Numbered from the stretch's first letter, positions 41,201-49,424 are shown. The stretch is 64,000 bases of DNA from Micromonospora sp. DSM 45708 (GCF_039566955.1 NZ_CP154796.1:2790001-2854000); one strand, 5' to 3'. Program-made: numbers and translations. Notes: a model not told the origin generated them from the letters alone.

Positions 41201-44034
41201 CCGAGTCCACCGGCCAGCTCGCCGGGCGGGCCGAGTCGCGGCTGTCCGGGCCGCAGGCCGCGCACGCGGTCGGCGCGGGCAGTCTGCTGGTCCGCACCGA
41301 CGACGGGCTGTTCGGCTTCATCCACACCTCGGTGATGGAGTGGCTGGTCGCTGACGGCGTCGCCGAGCAGCTCAACCGGGGCGAGGAGCCGGCCGCGCTG
41401 GCGGTGCGGTCGCTGTCCGCGCTGGCCGTGGAGTTCCTCGGCGACCTCGCCGACCCGGCCCGCTGCACCGCGTGGACGGCCCGGGTGCTCGGCGACGAGT
41501 CGGCCGGCGAGACGCTGCGCGCGAACGCGCTGCGGCTGTCCGCCCGGCTGCGCCTGCCCGACCGGGCGGACCTGCGCGGCGCAGTGCTGCGCGGCGAGGA
41601 CCTGTCGCACCGGGAACTCGCCGGCGCGGACCTGACCGGTGCGGACCTCACCGACACCCGGCTGGTGGCGACGAACCTGACCGAGGCGCGACTGGAGCAC
41701 GCCCGGCTGCGCGGCGCGCGACTGGACCAGGCGCGCCTCGCCGGGGCGGACCTGCGCGGCGCGGAGCTGGCCGGCGCCCGGCTGTTCCGGGCCGACCTGC
41801 GCGGGGCGCGGATCGCCGGCAGCAGTTGGCACCGCACCGCGTTGATCGACGTGAGCGCCGACCCGGCGTTGCTGCGCGCGCCGGAGCTGCGCGGCGCGGT
41901 CGTGGCGCCGGGTCGTCCGGTCGCGCCCGGCCTGGCGCCACCCGCGGTGGGCGTCGGGTACGGCTTCGAGGTGGGCCGGCTGCCGGTGCCGGTCGCGTAC
42001 AGCCCGGACGGCGCGGTGCTGGCGGTGGGCAGCGACGACGGCGGCGTGCTGCTCTGCGACACGGCCACCGGGCTGCCGGTGCGCACGCTCCAGGGGCACC
42101 GGTCCCGGGTCTACGCGGTGCGCTACGACGCCGCCTCGCACCAGCTCGTCACCGGCGCGGCCGACCTGACCGTACGGCTGTGGGACGCCGACCACGGCGA
42201 CGTGCGGCACGTCATCGAGGACGTCTTCGTCGGCTGGGTGTGGCCGCTGCTCACCGACGAGCGCCGGGGCCGGTTGGTGGTCGGCGACGCGGCCGGTGTG
42301 GTCCGGCTCTTCGACACCCGCACCGCGCGGCTGCGCCAGGAGTGGCCGGGGCACGACGCGCCGATCTGGGGCACCTCGTTCAGTCCGGACGGCCGGCGGG
42401 TCGTGGTGGTGGACAGCGCCGGCGCGGTCCGCGGCTGGGACATCCACACCGGCCGGCTCGCGTTCGAGGTGCGGGAGCCGGAGGTGGTCTACCGGGTGGT
42501 GCACTCGCCGGACGGCCGGCTGCTGGCGGCCGTCGGGCAGCACGGCCGGGTCTGGGTCCGCCGGGCCACCGACGGGGAGTTGCTGCGGCAGCCGCGCGGC
42601 CACGAGGCCGACGTGTACGCGCTCGACATCAGCCCCGACGGCACGCTGATGGCCACCGGCGACACGCACGGCGCGCTGCGGCTGTGGGAGACGGAGACCG
42701 GCCGTCCGGTCCGGGTGCTGGGCCGGCAGCGCGGCGCGATCTACAGTGTCCGGTTCAACGGCGACGGCAGCCTGCTCGCCACCGCCGCGAGCGACGGCGC
42801 GATCCAGCTCTGGGACACCGAGGACGGGCAGGTGCGGCACGAGCTGACCCGGCACCGTGGCTCGGTGTGGCCGGTGGTCTGGCGGCCGGACCAGAACCAG
42901 GTGGCGACCAGCAGCAACGACGGCACCACCCGCCTGTGGGACGTGCGCAGCGGGCAGCTCCAGCACACGCTGCGCGGGCACGGCCGGCGGGTCACCGCGC
43001 TCTCCTTCCGCGGCGACGGGGAGGTGCTGGCCGCCTGCGGCAACGACGGCGTGGTCCGGCTCTGGGAGCCGCGTACCGGTCGGCTGGTGGGGCAGCTCGC
43101 CACCCCCGCCGACCGCCTGCTCTCGGTGGTCTTCTGCCCGGACGAGCCGCTGGTCGCCACGCCCAGCGGCGACGGCGGCGTGCACCTGTGGAACACCGAC
43201 ACGGGCGCGGACGAGCGGGAGCTCAACGTGGACACCGACCACGTCTGGGCGGTCGCGTTCAGTCCGGACGGCGACGCGCTCGCGACCGCGAACGACGACG
43301 ACACGGTACGCCTGTGGTACCGCCGCACCGGCCGGCACTTCGCCACGCTCACCCCGCACCGGGGCCGGGTCCGTACGGTGGCGTTCAGCCCGGACGGCGA
43401 GACCATCGCCACCGGCTGCGACGACCAGTTGGTCCGGCTGTGGGACGCGGCCACCGCCACCTGCCGGCTGACCCTGGAGCACCACACCGACCGGGTCTAC
43501 TCGATCGGCTTCAACAGCGAGGGGACGCTGCTGGCCAGCGCCGGTAACGACGGCACGGCGGTGATCTGGGACGTGCGTACCGGTGAGCGGCGCACCGTGC
43601 TCACCGAGCACACCGGCCGGCTGTGGTCGTGCGCGTTCAGCCCGGACGGCAACCTGCTCGCCACCGCCGGCGACGACCTGGTGATCCGGCTCTGGGACCC
43701 GGGCACCGGGCGGCTGCACGGCACCCTCGCCGCGCACACCCGGCGGGTCTGGTCGGTGCACTTCAGCCCGGACAGCAGCCTCCTGGCCAGCGCCGGCGAC
43801 GACGGCACGGTCCGGCTGTGGGACGTGGCCGACCCGGAGCACGCCCAGTTGCGGACCACGCTGATCGGCTTGCCGGACGGCTGGGCGGCGGTCAGCCCGG
43901 ACGGCCGCTACAAGCTGGACGGCGACTCGGGTGGCCAGTTCTGGCACGTCATCGGCACCTGCCGCTTCGAGGTCGGCGAACTGGACCCCTACCTGACCCA
44001 GGTCCGCCGCCTCCCCGTAGACGCCCCGTTCTGA
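38254..44034 (+). CDS. TIR - pseudo-phosphoesterase - NACHT - pentapeptide - WD40 STAND protein (putative immune receptor)
   Basis: One uninterrupted 1,926-residue protein. Residues 11-130: TIR domain (DFFISYS; likely NADase Glu86 in GKLEWQ). About 205-450: calcineurin-like phosphoesterase remnant whose metal sites are replaced (GPRFG at 212-216, GN at 257-258, GPRD at 294-297 instead of GNHD). About 540-665: small domain with YISYRSDGVVRQQRVG and a GVRVLHLTEF end, perhaps nuclease-like. About 685-1000: NACHT NTPase with Walker A GDFGRGKT (715-722) and Walker B LLFDGFDEL (Asp790, Asp793). About 1106-1220: pentapeptide repeats. 1247-1862: 15 WD40 repeats, two propellers. The C-terminus GRYKLDGDSGG closes the type. 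STAND receptors oligomerise on ligand binding and switch on the effector; a TIR effector would deplete NAD+ and stop growth, as in phage defence. The start is the GTG at 38254; the frame is open upstream but antisense to the permease gene. Function is inferred. Confidence 0.88.
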   Translation: MAVGAHPTRSDRPIDFFISYSPADERWATWLAWEFETAGYRTMIQAWDFVAGTNFIDFMDRGVREAEVVVAVLSERYLHSTYGKLEWQAALRADPDGTGNKLVTVRVEDCPIDGLLATITYVDLVGVDDPAQARARVLDRIREALDGRAKPMRQPAFPHHPDDPAGLLAVPAAGTPAQRRPRRTPINPPPFPPAAVAPPTARDTVTVLQVTGPRFGRGVLDPGAPVTPGEMQEHLMGDLTLLMNDGVPRPDLLVVAGNLTESGTPREFSDALSFLTGLRVLLGLEPHRLVVVPGPRDVTMAACRAYFATCEADDVDPQPPYWPKWRHYARLFDDLYQGLDDRIFDSEQPWTLFGVPDLRVVVAGLNSTIAITHREEDRYGFLGEAQSSWFAQRLRHYQQSGWLRLGAMAHAPGPRSPYADEAPPDRVSLRDRGSVNRLVGPMLNLLISDAAPAGRADPVVPLAAAPRDGRAQVLRLGADGMTRWVLGRDDRLDVGESTAVSWPRAEATFGAAGPAQVPDPRRPALVEGATQGEAVVAAVTSAAPVERLLDRLAEVCEARYDRVVVRRVDGDPPHLYISYRSDGVVRQQRVGAHVGTPAPADVDRFARRVHATDPDIGSELVYDGDRVPRGLAEEAQRRGVRVLHLTEFQGLLDLRDYVAAQTARLQADRLYPPGQYVPQRYRHLVGADQRVREDVVDELLETVSAPDGRFVLVLGDFGRGKTFALREVARRLPTAAPDLIPILVELRALDKAHSVDGLVAAHLANHGEQVIDLKAFRYMLRQGRIVLLFDGFDELVARVTYDRAADHLETLLQAAEGAAKIVVSSRTQHFKTNSQVLTALGERVGLLPHRRVLAVEDFTPGQIEAFLRHRYGGDEAAARERMSLLAGVKDLLGLSRNPRMLGFIANLDEGRLAAVAGAGGTFSAAALYREILESWLDFEERRTQGIPGAPVSLRRPELWQAVSRLAFQLWESGESYLRLAELTESTGQLAGRAESRLSGPQAAHAVGAGSLLVRTDDGLFGFIHTSVMEWLVADGVAEQLNRGEEPAALAVRSLSALAVEFLGDLADPARCTAWTARVLGDESAGETLRANALRLSARLRLPDRADLRGAVLRGEDLSHRELAGADLTGADLTDTRLVATNLTEARLEHARLRGARLDQARLAGADLRGAELAGARLFRADLRGARIAGSSWHRTALIDVSADPALLRAPELRGAVVAPGRPVAPGLAPPAVGVGYGFEVGRLPVPVAYSPDGAVLAVGSDDGGVLLCDTATGLPVRTLQGHRSRVYAVRYDAASHQLVTGAADLTVRLWDADHGDVRHVIEDVFVGWVWPLLTDERRGRLVVGDAAGVVRLFDTRTARLRQEWPGHDAPIWGTSFSPDGRRVVVVDSAGAVRGWDIHTGRLAFEVREPEVVYRVVHSPDGRLLAAVGQHGRVWVRRATDGELLRQPRGHEADVYALDISPDGTLMATGDTHGALRLWETETGRPVRVLGRQRGAIYSVRFNGDGSLLATAASDGAIQLWDTEDGQVRHELTRHRGSVWPVVWRPDQNQVATSSNDGTTRLWDVRSGQLQHTLRGHGRRVTALSFRGDGEVLAACGNDGVVRLWEPRTGRLVGQLATPADRLLSVVFCPDEPLVATPSGDGGVHLWNTDTGADERELNVDTDHVWAVAFSPDGDALATANDDDTVRLWYRRTGRHFATLTPHRGRVRTVAFSPDGETIATGCDDQLVRLWDAATATCRLTLEHHTDRVYSIGFNSEGTLLASAGNDGTAVIWDVRTGERRTVLTEHTGRLWSCAFSPDGNLLATAGDDLVIRLWDPGTGRLHGTLAAHTRRVWSVHFSPDSSLLASAGDDGTVRLWDVADPEHAQLRTTLIGLPDGWAAVSPDGRYKLDGDSGGQFWHVIGTCRFEVGELDPYLTQVRRLPVDAPF

Positions 44035-44056
44035 CCGCCCCCGCGCCCTTCGCCCG

Positions 44057-44113
44057 TGATCAAGGAGTTCGCGTCACGCTTCCGCGCCGTCTCCGACGCG
44101 AACTCCTTGGTCA
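44057..44113. terminator. Long inverted repeat between convergent genes
   Basis: Arms 44057-44075 and 44095-44113 (19 bp, one G-T type mismatch) flank a 19-nt loop, right between the convergent ends of the giant gene (44034) and the acetyltransferase (44116). It probably terminates both. It shares size and placement with the element at 31676-31737. Confidence 0.7.
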
Positions 44114-44115
44114 AC

Positions 44116-44712
44116 TCAGGCGGGGGCCGGGCCCGTCCACCGGACCTCGCCGTCGTGCCACACGTCCGTCGGGGCCAGACCGCAGGCGGTGGCCACCGCC
44201 GCCGACGCGCGGTGGTCGGGATGGATGTGGGCCACGAGGGTACGCACACCGCGCCGCCCGAGCCAGCCGGCCATTCCCCGGGCGGCCTCGGTGGCGATCC
44301 CGCGCCCCTGCCAGGGCGTGCCCACCACCCAGGCGATCTCCGCGACCGGCCCGGCGTCGACCGGCTCCGTGTCGTCGCGGTGCCGGTGCCCGACCGCCCG
44401 GGCGCCCGCCGTGGCCGCGTGCCGGGGCGGCCCCACGGGTGCGGTGACGGTGGCCTGGACGAACCCGGCCAGCGGGCCGTCGTCGCGGAGCTGGACGACC
44501 CAGTTGCACCACGACTCCGCCGGGTCGGGGGAGCCGGCGACCAACCGCTCGTAGCGGGCCCGCAGCGCCGCCGGGTCGGCGGGGCTGCCGCCGATGAAGG
44601 TGTGCAGCGCCGGGTCGGCGAGTGCGGCGGCCATCTCCTCGGCGTGCGCGACGGCCAGCGGCAGCAGGAGCAGCCGGGCGGTGGGGACGGTTCCGGTGGT
44701 GAACCCGCTCAT
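44116..44712 (-). CDS. GNAT-family N-acetyltransferase
   Basis: A 198-residue protein of the RimJ/RimL-like GNAT type. IAWVVGTPWQGRGIATEA carries the acetyl-CoA pyrophosphate loop (Q/RxxGxG/A), and VRTLVAHIHPDHRASAAVA the following helix. The family acetylates protein N-termini, aminoglycosides or small amines; the substrate is not readable here. It is single, convergent with the giant gene, and has no visible operon partner. Confidence 0.85.
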   Translation of the reverse strand: MSGFTTGTVPTARLLLLPLAVAHAEEMAAALADPALHTFIGGSPADPAALRARYERLVAGSPDPAESWCNWVVQLRDDGPLAGFVQATVTAPVGPPRHAATAGARAVGHRHRDDTEPVDAGPVAEIAWVVGTPWQGRGIATEAARGMAGWLGRRGVRTLVAHIHPDHRASAAVATACGLAPTDVWHDGEVRWTGPAPA

Positions 44713-44819
44713 GGCGTCGCCGTCTCGGGAGAGGGGTGGGGATGGCGCCGCGTCATCGTACCGGCGGGGCAGGCGCCGGGGCAGGCGGTGGGCGCCGCCC
44801 GCCCCGGCTCACCGGCCGG

Positions 44820-46055
44820 TCAGCGCCGCCACTTCTGGTTGGCGCCGCCGGTGCAGTCCCAGATCTGCAACCTGGTGCCGTCGGCCGAGCTGTTGCCGGT
44901 GGCGTCCAGGCACTTGTTGGCCTGCGGGTTGACGATGTCACCGGCGGCGCTGAACACCCACTTCTGCGCGCCCGAGCCGTTGCAGTCGTAGAGCTGCACC
45001 TTGGCGCCGTTGGCGGTCGACCCGGAGGCCACGTCGAGGCACTTGCCGAGCGCGCGTACCGAGCCGTCCGCGTTCCAGGTCCAGCGCTGGGCGGCGGTGC
45101 CGTTGCAGGTCCAGAGCTGCACGGCGGTGCCGTTGGCGGTGCTCGCGCTCGCCACGTCGACGCACTTGTTGCCGTATCCGACGATCTGCCCGCCGGTGCC
45201 TCCGCCGCCGGTGTCCCAGGCCTGTACGCGGACGTAGTCGACGGTCATGGTCTGCGGGAACGTGGTGGAGCCGTCCGGCGAGCCGGGCCAGTTGCCGCCG
45301 ACCGCCACGTTCATGATCATGAAGAACGGGTGGTCGAAGACCCAGCGGTTGCCGCCCGCGTCGGCCGGCGTCTTGCGGGAGTACGCCACGCCGTCGAGGT
45401 ACCAGGTGATCGAGTCCGGGGCCCAGTCGACGGCGAACGTGTGGAACGCGTCGGCGAGCGCCTGCCCGCCCGGCAGCGAGGTGGACGCGCCGATGCCGTT
45501 GGCGCCGGAGTAGCCGGGGCCGTGCAGCGTGCCCCACACGGTGGACGGGGCGTAGCCGACGTTCTCCATGATGTCGATCTCGCCGCTGTTGGGCCACGGG
45601 TTGCTGCCGATGTCGTTGCCGAGCATCCAGAACGCCGGCCACAGCCCCTGCCCGCGCGGGATCTTGATGCGCGCCTCGAACCGCCCGTACGCCTGGGCGA
45701 ACGTGCCGTTGGTGAGCAGCCGGGCCGAGGTGTACTGGCAGCTTCCGTACCAGCAGCCGTAGCCGGACGGGTTCTCCTTGCGGGCGGTGATGACCAGATT
45801 GCCGTTGCCGTCGAGCGCGGCGTTGCGGGTGCTGGTGGTGTAGTACTGCAACTCGTTGTTGCCCCAGCCGCCGCCGCCGACGTCGTAGCGCCACTTGCTC
45901 GCGTCGGGGGCGGCGCCGGCCGGGCCGGTGAAGTCGTCGGACCAGGTGACCGCGCCGGGGGCGGCCACCGCTGGGGTGCTCGGGACGGTGGTGAGGGCGG
46001 CCGTGAGGCCGACCGCCGCCATCGCCAGGGTGGCGACGGTACGGATGCTGCGCAC
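44820..46055 (-). CDS. Secreted GH16 beta-glucanase with ricin-type (CBM13) domain
   Basis: A 411-residue exported enzyme. The signal peptide is about 1-32 (MRSIRTVATL to STPAVAAPG). Residues about 35-280 are the GH16 domain with catalytic GEIDIMENVG (ExDxxE) and an adjacent WGNNELQYY, as in laminarinases (endo-1,3-beta-glucanases). After a Gly-rich linker, residues 290-411 form a beta-trefoil with three QxW-type repeats (AAQRWTW, GAQKWVF, ANQKWRR) that bind sugars. It likely attacks fungal or plant beta-glucan. A strong promoter lies 90-120 bp upstream. Confidence 0.93.
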   Translation of the reverse strand: MRSIRTVATLAMAAVGLTAALTTVPSTPAVAAPGAVTWSDDFTGPAGAAPDASKWRYDVGGGGWGNNELQYYTTSTRNAALDGNGNLVITARKENPSGYGCWYGSCQYTSARLLTNGTFAQAYGRFEARIKIPRGQGLWPAFWMLGNDIGSNPWPNSGEIDIMENVGYAPSTVWGTLHGPGYSGANGIGASTSLPGGQALADAFHTFAVDWAPDSITWYLDGVAYSRKTPADAGGNRWVFDHPFFMIMNVAVGGNWPGSPDGSTTFPQTMTVDYVRVQAWDTGGGGTGGQIVGYGNKCVDVASASTANGTAVQLWTCNGTAAQRWTWNADGSVRALGKCLDVASGSTANGAKVQLYDCNGSGAQKWVFSAAGDIVNPQANKCLDATGNSSADGTRLQIWDCTGGANQKWRR

Positions 46056-46136
46056 GGGGTGCCTCCTGCGGTGGTGGGGGCGTTCGGTGTCCGGGCGGCC
46101 GGCCCCGCCGAACGGTAAACAAACTATAAAGATAGC

Positions 46137-46173
46137 CTTCGATGAAGGTATGAACGAAGTCGCCCGCTGTCAA
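46137..46173 (-). promoter_or_regulatory. Near-consensus promoter of the GH16 gene with a palindrome
   Basis: Reading the minus strand, TTGACA (46173-46168), a 17-bp spacer and TACCTT (46150-46145) form an excellent vegetative-type promoter. The palindrome CCTTC-GAT-GAAGG overlaps the -10 and start region (46137-46149) and is a candidate operator. The leader between here and 46055 is A/T-rich near 46117-46135. Confidence 0.65.
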
Positions 46174-46290
46174 CAGGGAGCGGGCGGACTACCGTTCGGC
46201 GTCGGCGGGCCACCCCGAGGCCACGGCGGGCAAGAACCAGGGCCGGACGGGCGTCCGGTCAGCCGTGGCGGCGCGGTGGCCAGCTCGATG

Positions 46291-47673
46291 TCACCGGTTC
46301 CGGCCGCCAGATGACCGTGCCGGCTGCCGACCGGCCCCGGAGGGCGGGGCAGGAGCGGGCTGCCCGGACGGTCCTCTGACCTCGAACTGTTCCCGTTGAC
46401 CGCGAGCGTCCTCCCCGATGTCCGAGGGCGCGGTCGGTCGGGGCGGCGCCACGGGCGGCCGGCGCATCGCACGCCAGGGGCCGCCGAGCAGTGGCGTCAG
46501 CACCACCAGCAGGTAGCAGGCGCCGATGGTGAGCAGCGTGGGCGTGGTGCCGAACCGGTCGGCGGCCAGCCCGGCGCCCAGCGCGCCGACCGGCATCGCC
46601 GCCCAGGCGCCGGCGCCGATCACGCCGTACACCCGGGCCCGCATGGCCGCCGGCACCCGCTCCAGCTCCACCGCGCCCATCAGCGGGTTGAGCGCGCCGG
46701 CGGCCAGCCCGGCCACCGCGACGACCGCGACCATCACCGGCAGCGGTGGCGCGGCGGCGAGCGCCCACAGCGGTGGCGCGCCGCAGATCGCGAAGGCGGT
46801 GACGAACGTGGCCCGGCGGGGCAGTCGGTGCCCGATCGCGCTGAACACCAGCGAGCCGATCAGCGCGCCGCCGCCCATGACGCCGACCAGCAGGCCGAAC
46901 GCGGCCGGCCCGCCCAGGTCGCGGTTGGCCACGACCGGCAGCAGCACGTTGCTCTTGGCCGCGTCGAACAGATTCGTGACCAGCACCAGCAGCACCATGG
47001 CGCGCAGCAGCGGCTCCCGGACCAGGAAGCGCAGCCCGGCGGCGAACTGTCGCCAGTAGCCGCCGGTCTCCGCCTCGGTCTCCTCGGTGGACGGGCGCAG
47101 TCCGCGCGGGACCAGCAGCGTCACGACCAGCGCCGAGACGGCGAACGTCGCCGCGTCCACGGCCAGCACGGGCAGCGCGCCCAGCACGCCGACCAGGAGA
47201 CCGGCCACCGGTGCGCCGATCATGCGCGCGCCCCGCGACGTCGCCTCCTGCCAGCCGATCGCCCGCTCGATCGGCACCCCGGCCGCGGCTGCCGCCTCCG
47301 GCAGCAGCGCGGTGCGGGCGGTCTGGCCCGGCGTGTCCAGCAGCCCGCTGACGAAGACGAGCGCCAGCAGCGCCGGGAACGGCAGGCCGACCGTGGCGTG
47401 CAACACGGGTACGGCGGCGACCGTCACGCCGGAGACGACGTCGGCCAGCACGCTGGACCGCCGGTAGCCGAGCCGGTCGACCAGCACGCCGCCGAACGCG
47501 CCGCCGAGCACCACCGGCGCGGTGGCGAACGCGCCGGCCAGCCCGGTGGCCGCCGGTGACCCGGTCTCGGCCAGCACGTAGAGCGGCAGCGCGACGAGGG
47601 TCAGCACGTTGCCGGTCAGCGAGACGGCGTGGCCGATCAGCAACCCGGCCAGCGGTCGGCGGTCACCGCTCAC
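46291..47673 (-). CDS. MFS transporter (multidrug-type)
   Basis: A 460-residue protein with twelve membrane helices. The loop GGVLVDRLGYRRSSVLADV between helices 2 and 3 is the MFS signature (G-x-x-x-D-R-x-G-x-R), and the layout resembles MFS_3/enterobactin-exporter-type proteins. A Pro-rich, soluble tail of about 60 residues extends the C-terminus. The GTG start overlaps the stop of the ArsR-type regulator by 4 bp (47670-47673), so the pair is one operon and the regulator likely controls this efflux pump. Substrate unknown. Confidence 0.88.
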   Translation of the reverse strand: MSGDRRPLAGLLIGHAVSLTGNVLTLVALPLYVLAETGSPAATGLAGAFATAPVVLGGAFGGVLVDRLGYRRSSVLADVVSGVTVAAVPVLHATVGLPFPALLALVFVSGLLDTPGQTARTALLPEAAAAAGVPIERAIGWQEATSRGARMIGAPVAGLLVGVLGALPVLAVDAATFAVSALVVTLLVPRGLRPSTEETEAETGGYWRQFAAGLRFLVREPLLRAMVLLVLVTNLFDAAKSNVLLPVVANRDLGGPAAFGLLVGVMGGGALIGSLVFSAIGHRLPRRATFVTAFAICGAPPLWALAAAPPLPVMVAVVAVAGLAAGALNPLMGAVELERVPAAMRARVYGVIGAGAWAAMPVGALGAGLAADRFGTTPTLLTIGACYLLVVLTPLLGGPWRAMRRPPVAPPRPTAPSDIGEDARGQREQFEVRGPSGQPAPAPPSGAGRQPARSSGGRNR

Positions 47674-48245
47674 TGCGGGCCCCGGTAGGCCTGCCAGATC
47701 AGCGTCACCATCTCCGCGCCCGGTCGGCCGGGCGCGCCGCGCTCCCGCCAACGCCGCCCCAGTTCGGACAGCTCGTCCCGCAGCTCGCCCAGCTCGTCGG
47801 GGGTCAGGTGCAGGACCGTGTCGCTGCTGGTGGTGCCGCGCACCCAGGCCAGGTCGAGGCTCGCCTCGGACTCCAGGTAGGCCTGGTAGCGGGCCACGTA
47901 GCGCTCCATCGCGGCGCGGCGCAGCAGGTCGCCGGCGAGTCGGCGTTCCGGGTCGTCGAGCAGCTCGACCGGGTCCCAGTCGGTGGTGGCGTGCGCCGCC
48001 CGCCACCACCGTTCGCGGCGGTCGCGGGCCAGGTCGGGGGCCTCCGTCACGAAGCCGTGCTCGGCCAGCTTGCCGACGTGCCAGCTGACCGAGCCGACCG
48101 CCTCGCCGGTGCGCTCGCTCAGCATGCCCACGGTCTGCGGGCCGCGCAGGCGCAGCTCGCCCAACAGCCGTAGCCGGGTGGGGTGGGCCAGCGCCCGCAT
48201 CGCCCGCGGATCGGTCAGGTGCCCATGGTTCGGCTCGTCCGCCAT
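47670..48245 (-). CDS. ArsR-type winged helix-turn-helix regulator
   Basis: A 191-residue repressor-like protein. The DNA-binding part is at residues about 10-90: ALAHPTRLRLLGELRLRG, TVGMLSERTGEAVGSVSWHV and GKLAEHGFVTEA, with an extended C-terminal helical domain (helical YQAYLESEASLD region). It lacks the metal-binding CxC of true ArsR, so it probably senses an organic ligand. It is directly upstream of the coupled MFS gene and has a palindrome in its own promoter, consistent with self-repression. Confidence 0.88.
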   Translation of the reverse strand: MADEPNHGHLTDPRAMRALAHPTRLRLLGELRLRGPQTVGMLSERTGEAVGSVSWHVGKLAEHGFVTEAPDLARDRRERWWRAAHATTDWDPVELLDDPERRLAGDLLRRAAMERYVARYQAYLESEASLDLAWVRGTTSSDTVLHLTPDELGELRDELSELGRRWRERGAPGRPGAEMVTLIWQAYRGPQ

Positions 48246-48251
48246 GCCGCC

Positions 48252-48290
48252 ACGCTAGACCGACAAGACGTGACGTACAAGATGTCTTGT
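48252..48290 (-). promoter_or_regulatory. Promoter and operator of the ArsR-MFS operon
   Basis: On the minus strand TTGTAC (48280-48275), a 17-bp spacer and TAGCGT (48257-48252) precede the ATG at 48245 by only 6 nt, so the message should be leaderless. The dyad ACAAGA-N2-TCTTGT at 48277-48290 overlaps the -35, and another ACAAGAC lies at 48263-48269 between the boxes. Binding there would block RNA polymerase. Confidence 0.65.
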
Positions 48291-48291
48291 C

Positions 48292-48729
48292 TTAATCGAG
48301 GCAGAATTCGTTGCCCTCCGGGTCGGCCAGCACCAGGTGCCCGGCGCCGAGCGGCGGGGCGGGCTCGTGGCGCGCGATCCGGGTGGCCCCGCGCGCGACC
48401 AGCCGGTCGGCCGCCGCCTCCAGCGCCGCCATCCGCGCCTCGCCGGTGAGACCGGGCGCGGCCCGGACGTCGAGGTGCACGCGGTTCTTGACCCGCTTCG
48501 ACTCCGGCACCCGCTGGAAGAACAGTCGTGGCCCGGCGCCCTCGGGATCGACCACGGCCGAGGCGTCGTGGTGCCGTTCCGGCGGCACGCCCATCGCGGT
48601 CAACGCCTGTTCCCACGACTCGAAGCCCTCGGGCGGCTCCTGGACCCGGTAGTCGAGCGCCTCGGCCCAGAACGCGGCCAGCCTGGGCGGGTCGGCGCAG
48701 TCGACGGTGAATTGCACGGTGAGGCCCAT
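48292..48729 (-). CDS. VOC/glyoxalase-superfamily protein
   Basis: A 145-residue protein with the paired beta-alpha-beta-beta-beta pattern of glyoxalase-like proteins: VQFTVDCADPPRLAAFWAEA at the start, NRVHLDVRA in the middle and HLVLADPEGNEFCLD at the end, the usual metal-side motif. Members include bleomycin-resistance proteins, epimerases and dioxygenases; the function is open. Its stop lies 2 bp from the operator region of the ArsR gene. Confidence 0.83.
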   Translation of the reverse strand: MGLTVQFTVDCADPPRLAAFWAEALDYRVQEPPEGFESWEQALTAMGVPPERHHDASAVVDPEGAGPRLFFQRVPESKRVKNRVHLDVRAAPGLTGEARMAALEAAADRLVARGATRIARHEPAPPLGAGHLVLADPEGNEFCLD

Positions 48730-48806
48730 CGCGGCTCTCCTTCTGTCGGGACCCGGCCAGCCTGCCCCACATGGCGGTCAGAATCTGACCGCGACCCGGG
48801 GAAAAG

Positions 48807-49298
48807 TCAGGCCCGGCGTGTCGCGGCCCGGCCCTTGAGCCGACGCCCCAGCTCGCGGGCGATCTCCTGCTTGGCGTCCCGCTCGGCGAGCGCCTGGCGC
48901 TTGTCGTACGACCGGCGGCCCCGGGCCAGGCCCAGCTCGACCTTGGCCCAGCCGTCGGCGAAGTACATCGACAGCGGCACCAGCGTGACGCCGCCGTCAC
49001 GCAGCTTCTCCAGGATCCGGGCGATCTCCACCCGGTGCAGCAGCAGCTTGCGGGTGCGCCGGGGCGCGTGGTTGGTCCAGGTGCCGAAGCCGTACTCGGC
49101 GATGTGCAGGCCGTAGAGCCACAGCTCGCCGTCACGCTCCTGGGCGAACGCGTCGACAAGCGACACCCGCCCCTCGCGCAGCGACTTCACCTCGGTGCCG
49201 GCCAGCACGATGCCCGCCTCGTAGGTCTTGAGGACGTCGTAGTCGTGCCGCGCCTTCTTGTTCGAGGCGATCAGCTTGCGCCCGTTCTCCCTGGCCAC
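48807..49298 (-). CDS. smpB: SsrA-binding protein SmpB
   Basis: A 163-residue protein matching SmpB throughout: [56 protein letters not shown] and the basic C-terminal tail [13 protein letters not shown]. It binds tmRNA and brings it to stalled ribosomes for trans-translation. The start is GTG at 49298. The tmRNA gene ssrA often lies close by, but none was found in the adjacent gaps. Confidence 0.96.
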   Translation of the reverse strand: MARENGRKLIASNKKARHDYDVLKTYEAGIVLAGTEVKSLREGRVSLVDAFAQERDGELWLYGLHIAEYGFGTWTNHAPRRTRKLLLHRVEIARILEKLRDGGVTLVPLSMYFADGWAKVELGLARGRRSYDKRQALAERDAKQEIARELGRRLKGRAATRRA

Positions 49299-49424
49299 GC
49301 CGGCAGGATACCGCCGGGGCCGGCGGGCGTGACGGGCGAGAGGCCGACGGCGGGACGCCGTTTGGCATGCCGTCGCCCGAGCGGGCCCCTAGGCTGGCCC
49401 GGACGGCGGCGAGGGGAGCGGCGG

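Noticed and set aside
36085..43947. A 2,620-codon open frame on the minus strand through the permease and giant receptor genes
   Set aside because: It is antisense to genes with unmistakable domains, has no domain of its own, crosses the repeat tract and insertion sequence, and is explained by third-position GC bias leaving the opposite frame open.
48730..48806. tmRNA gene next to smpB
   Set aside because: The gap is 77 bp with no tRNA-like ends; the other flank is also too short. The ssrA gene must lie elsewhere.
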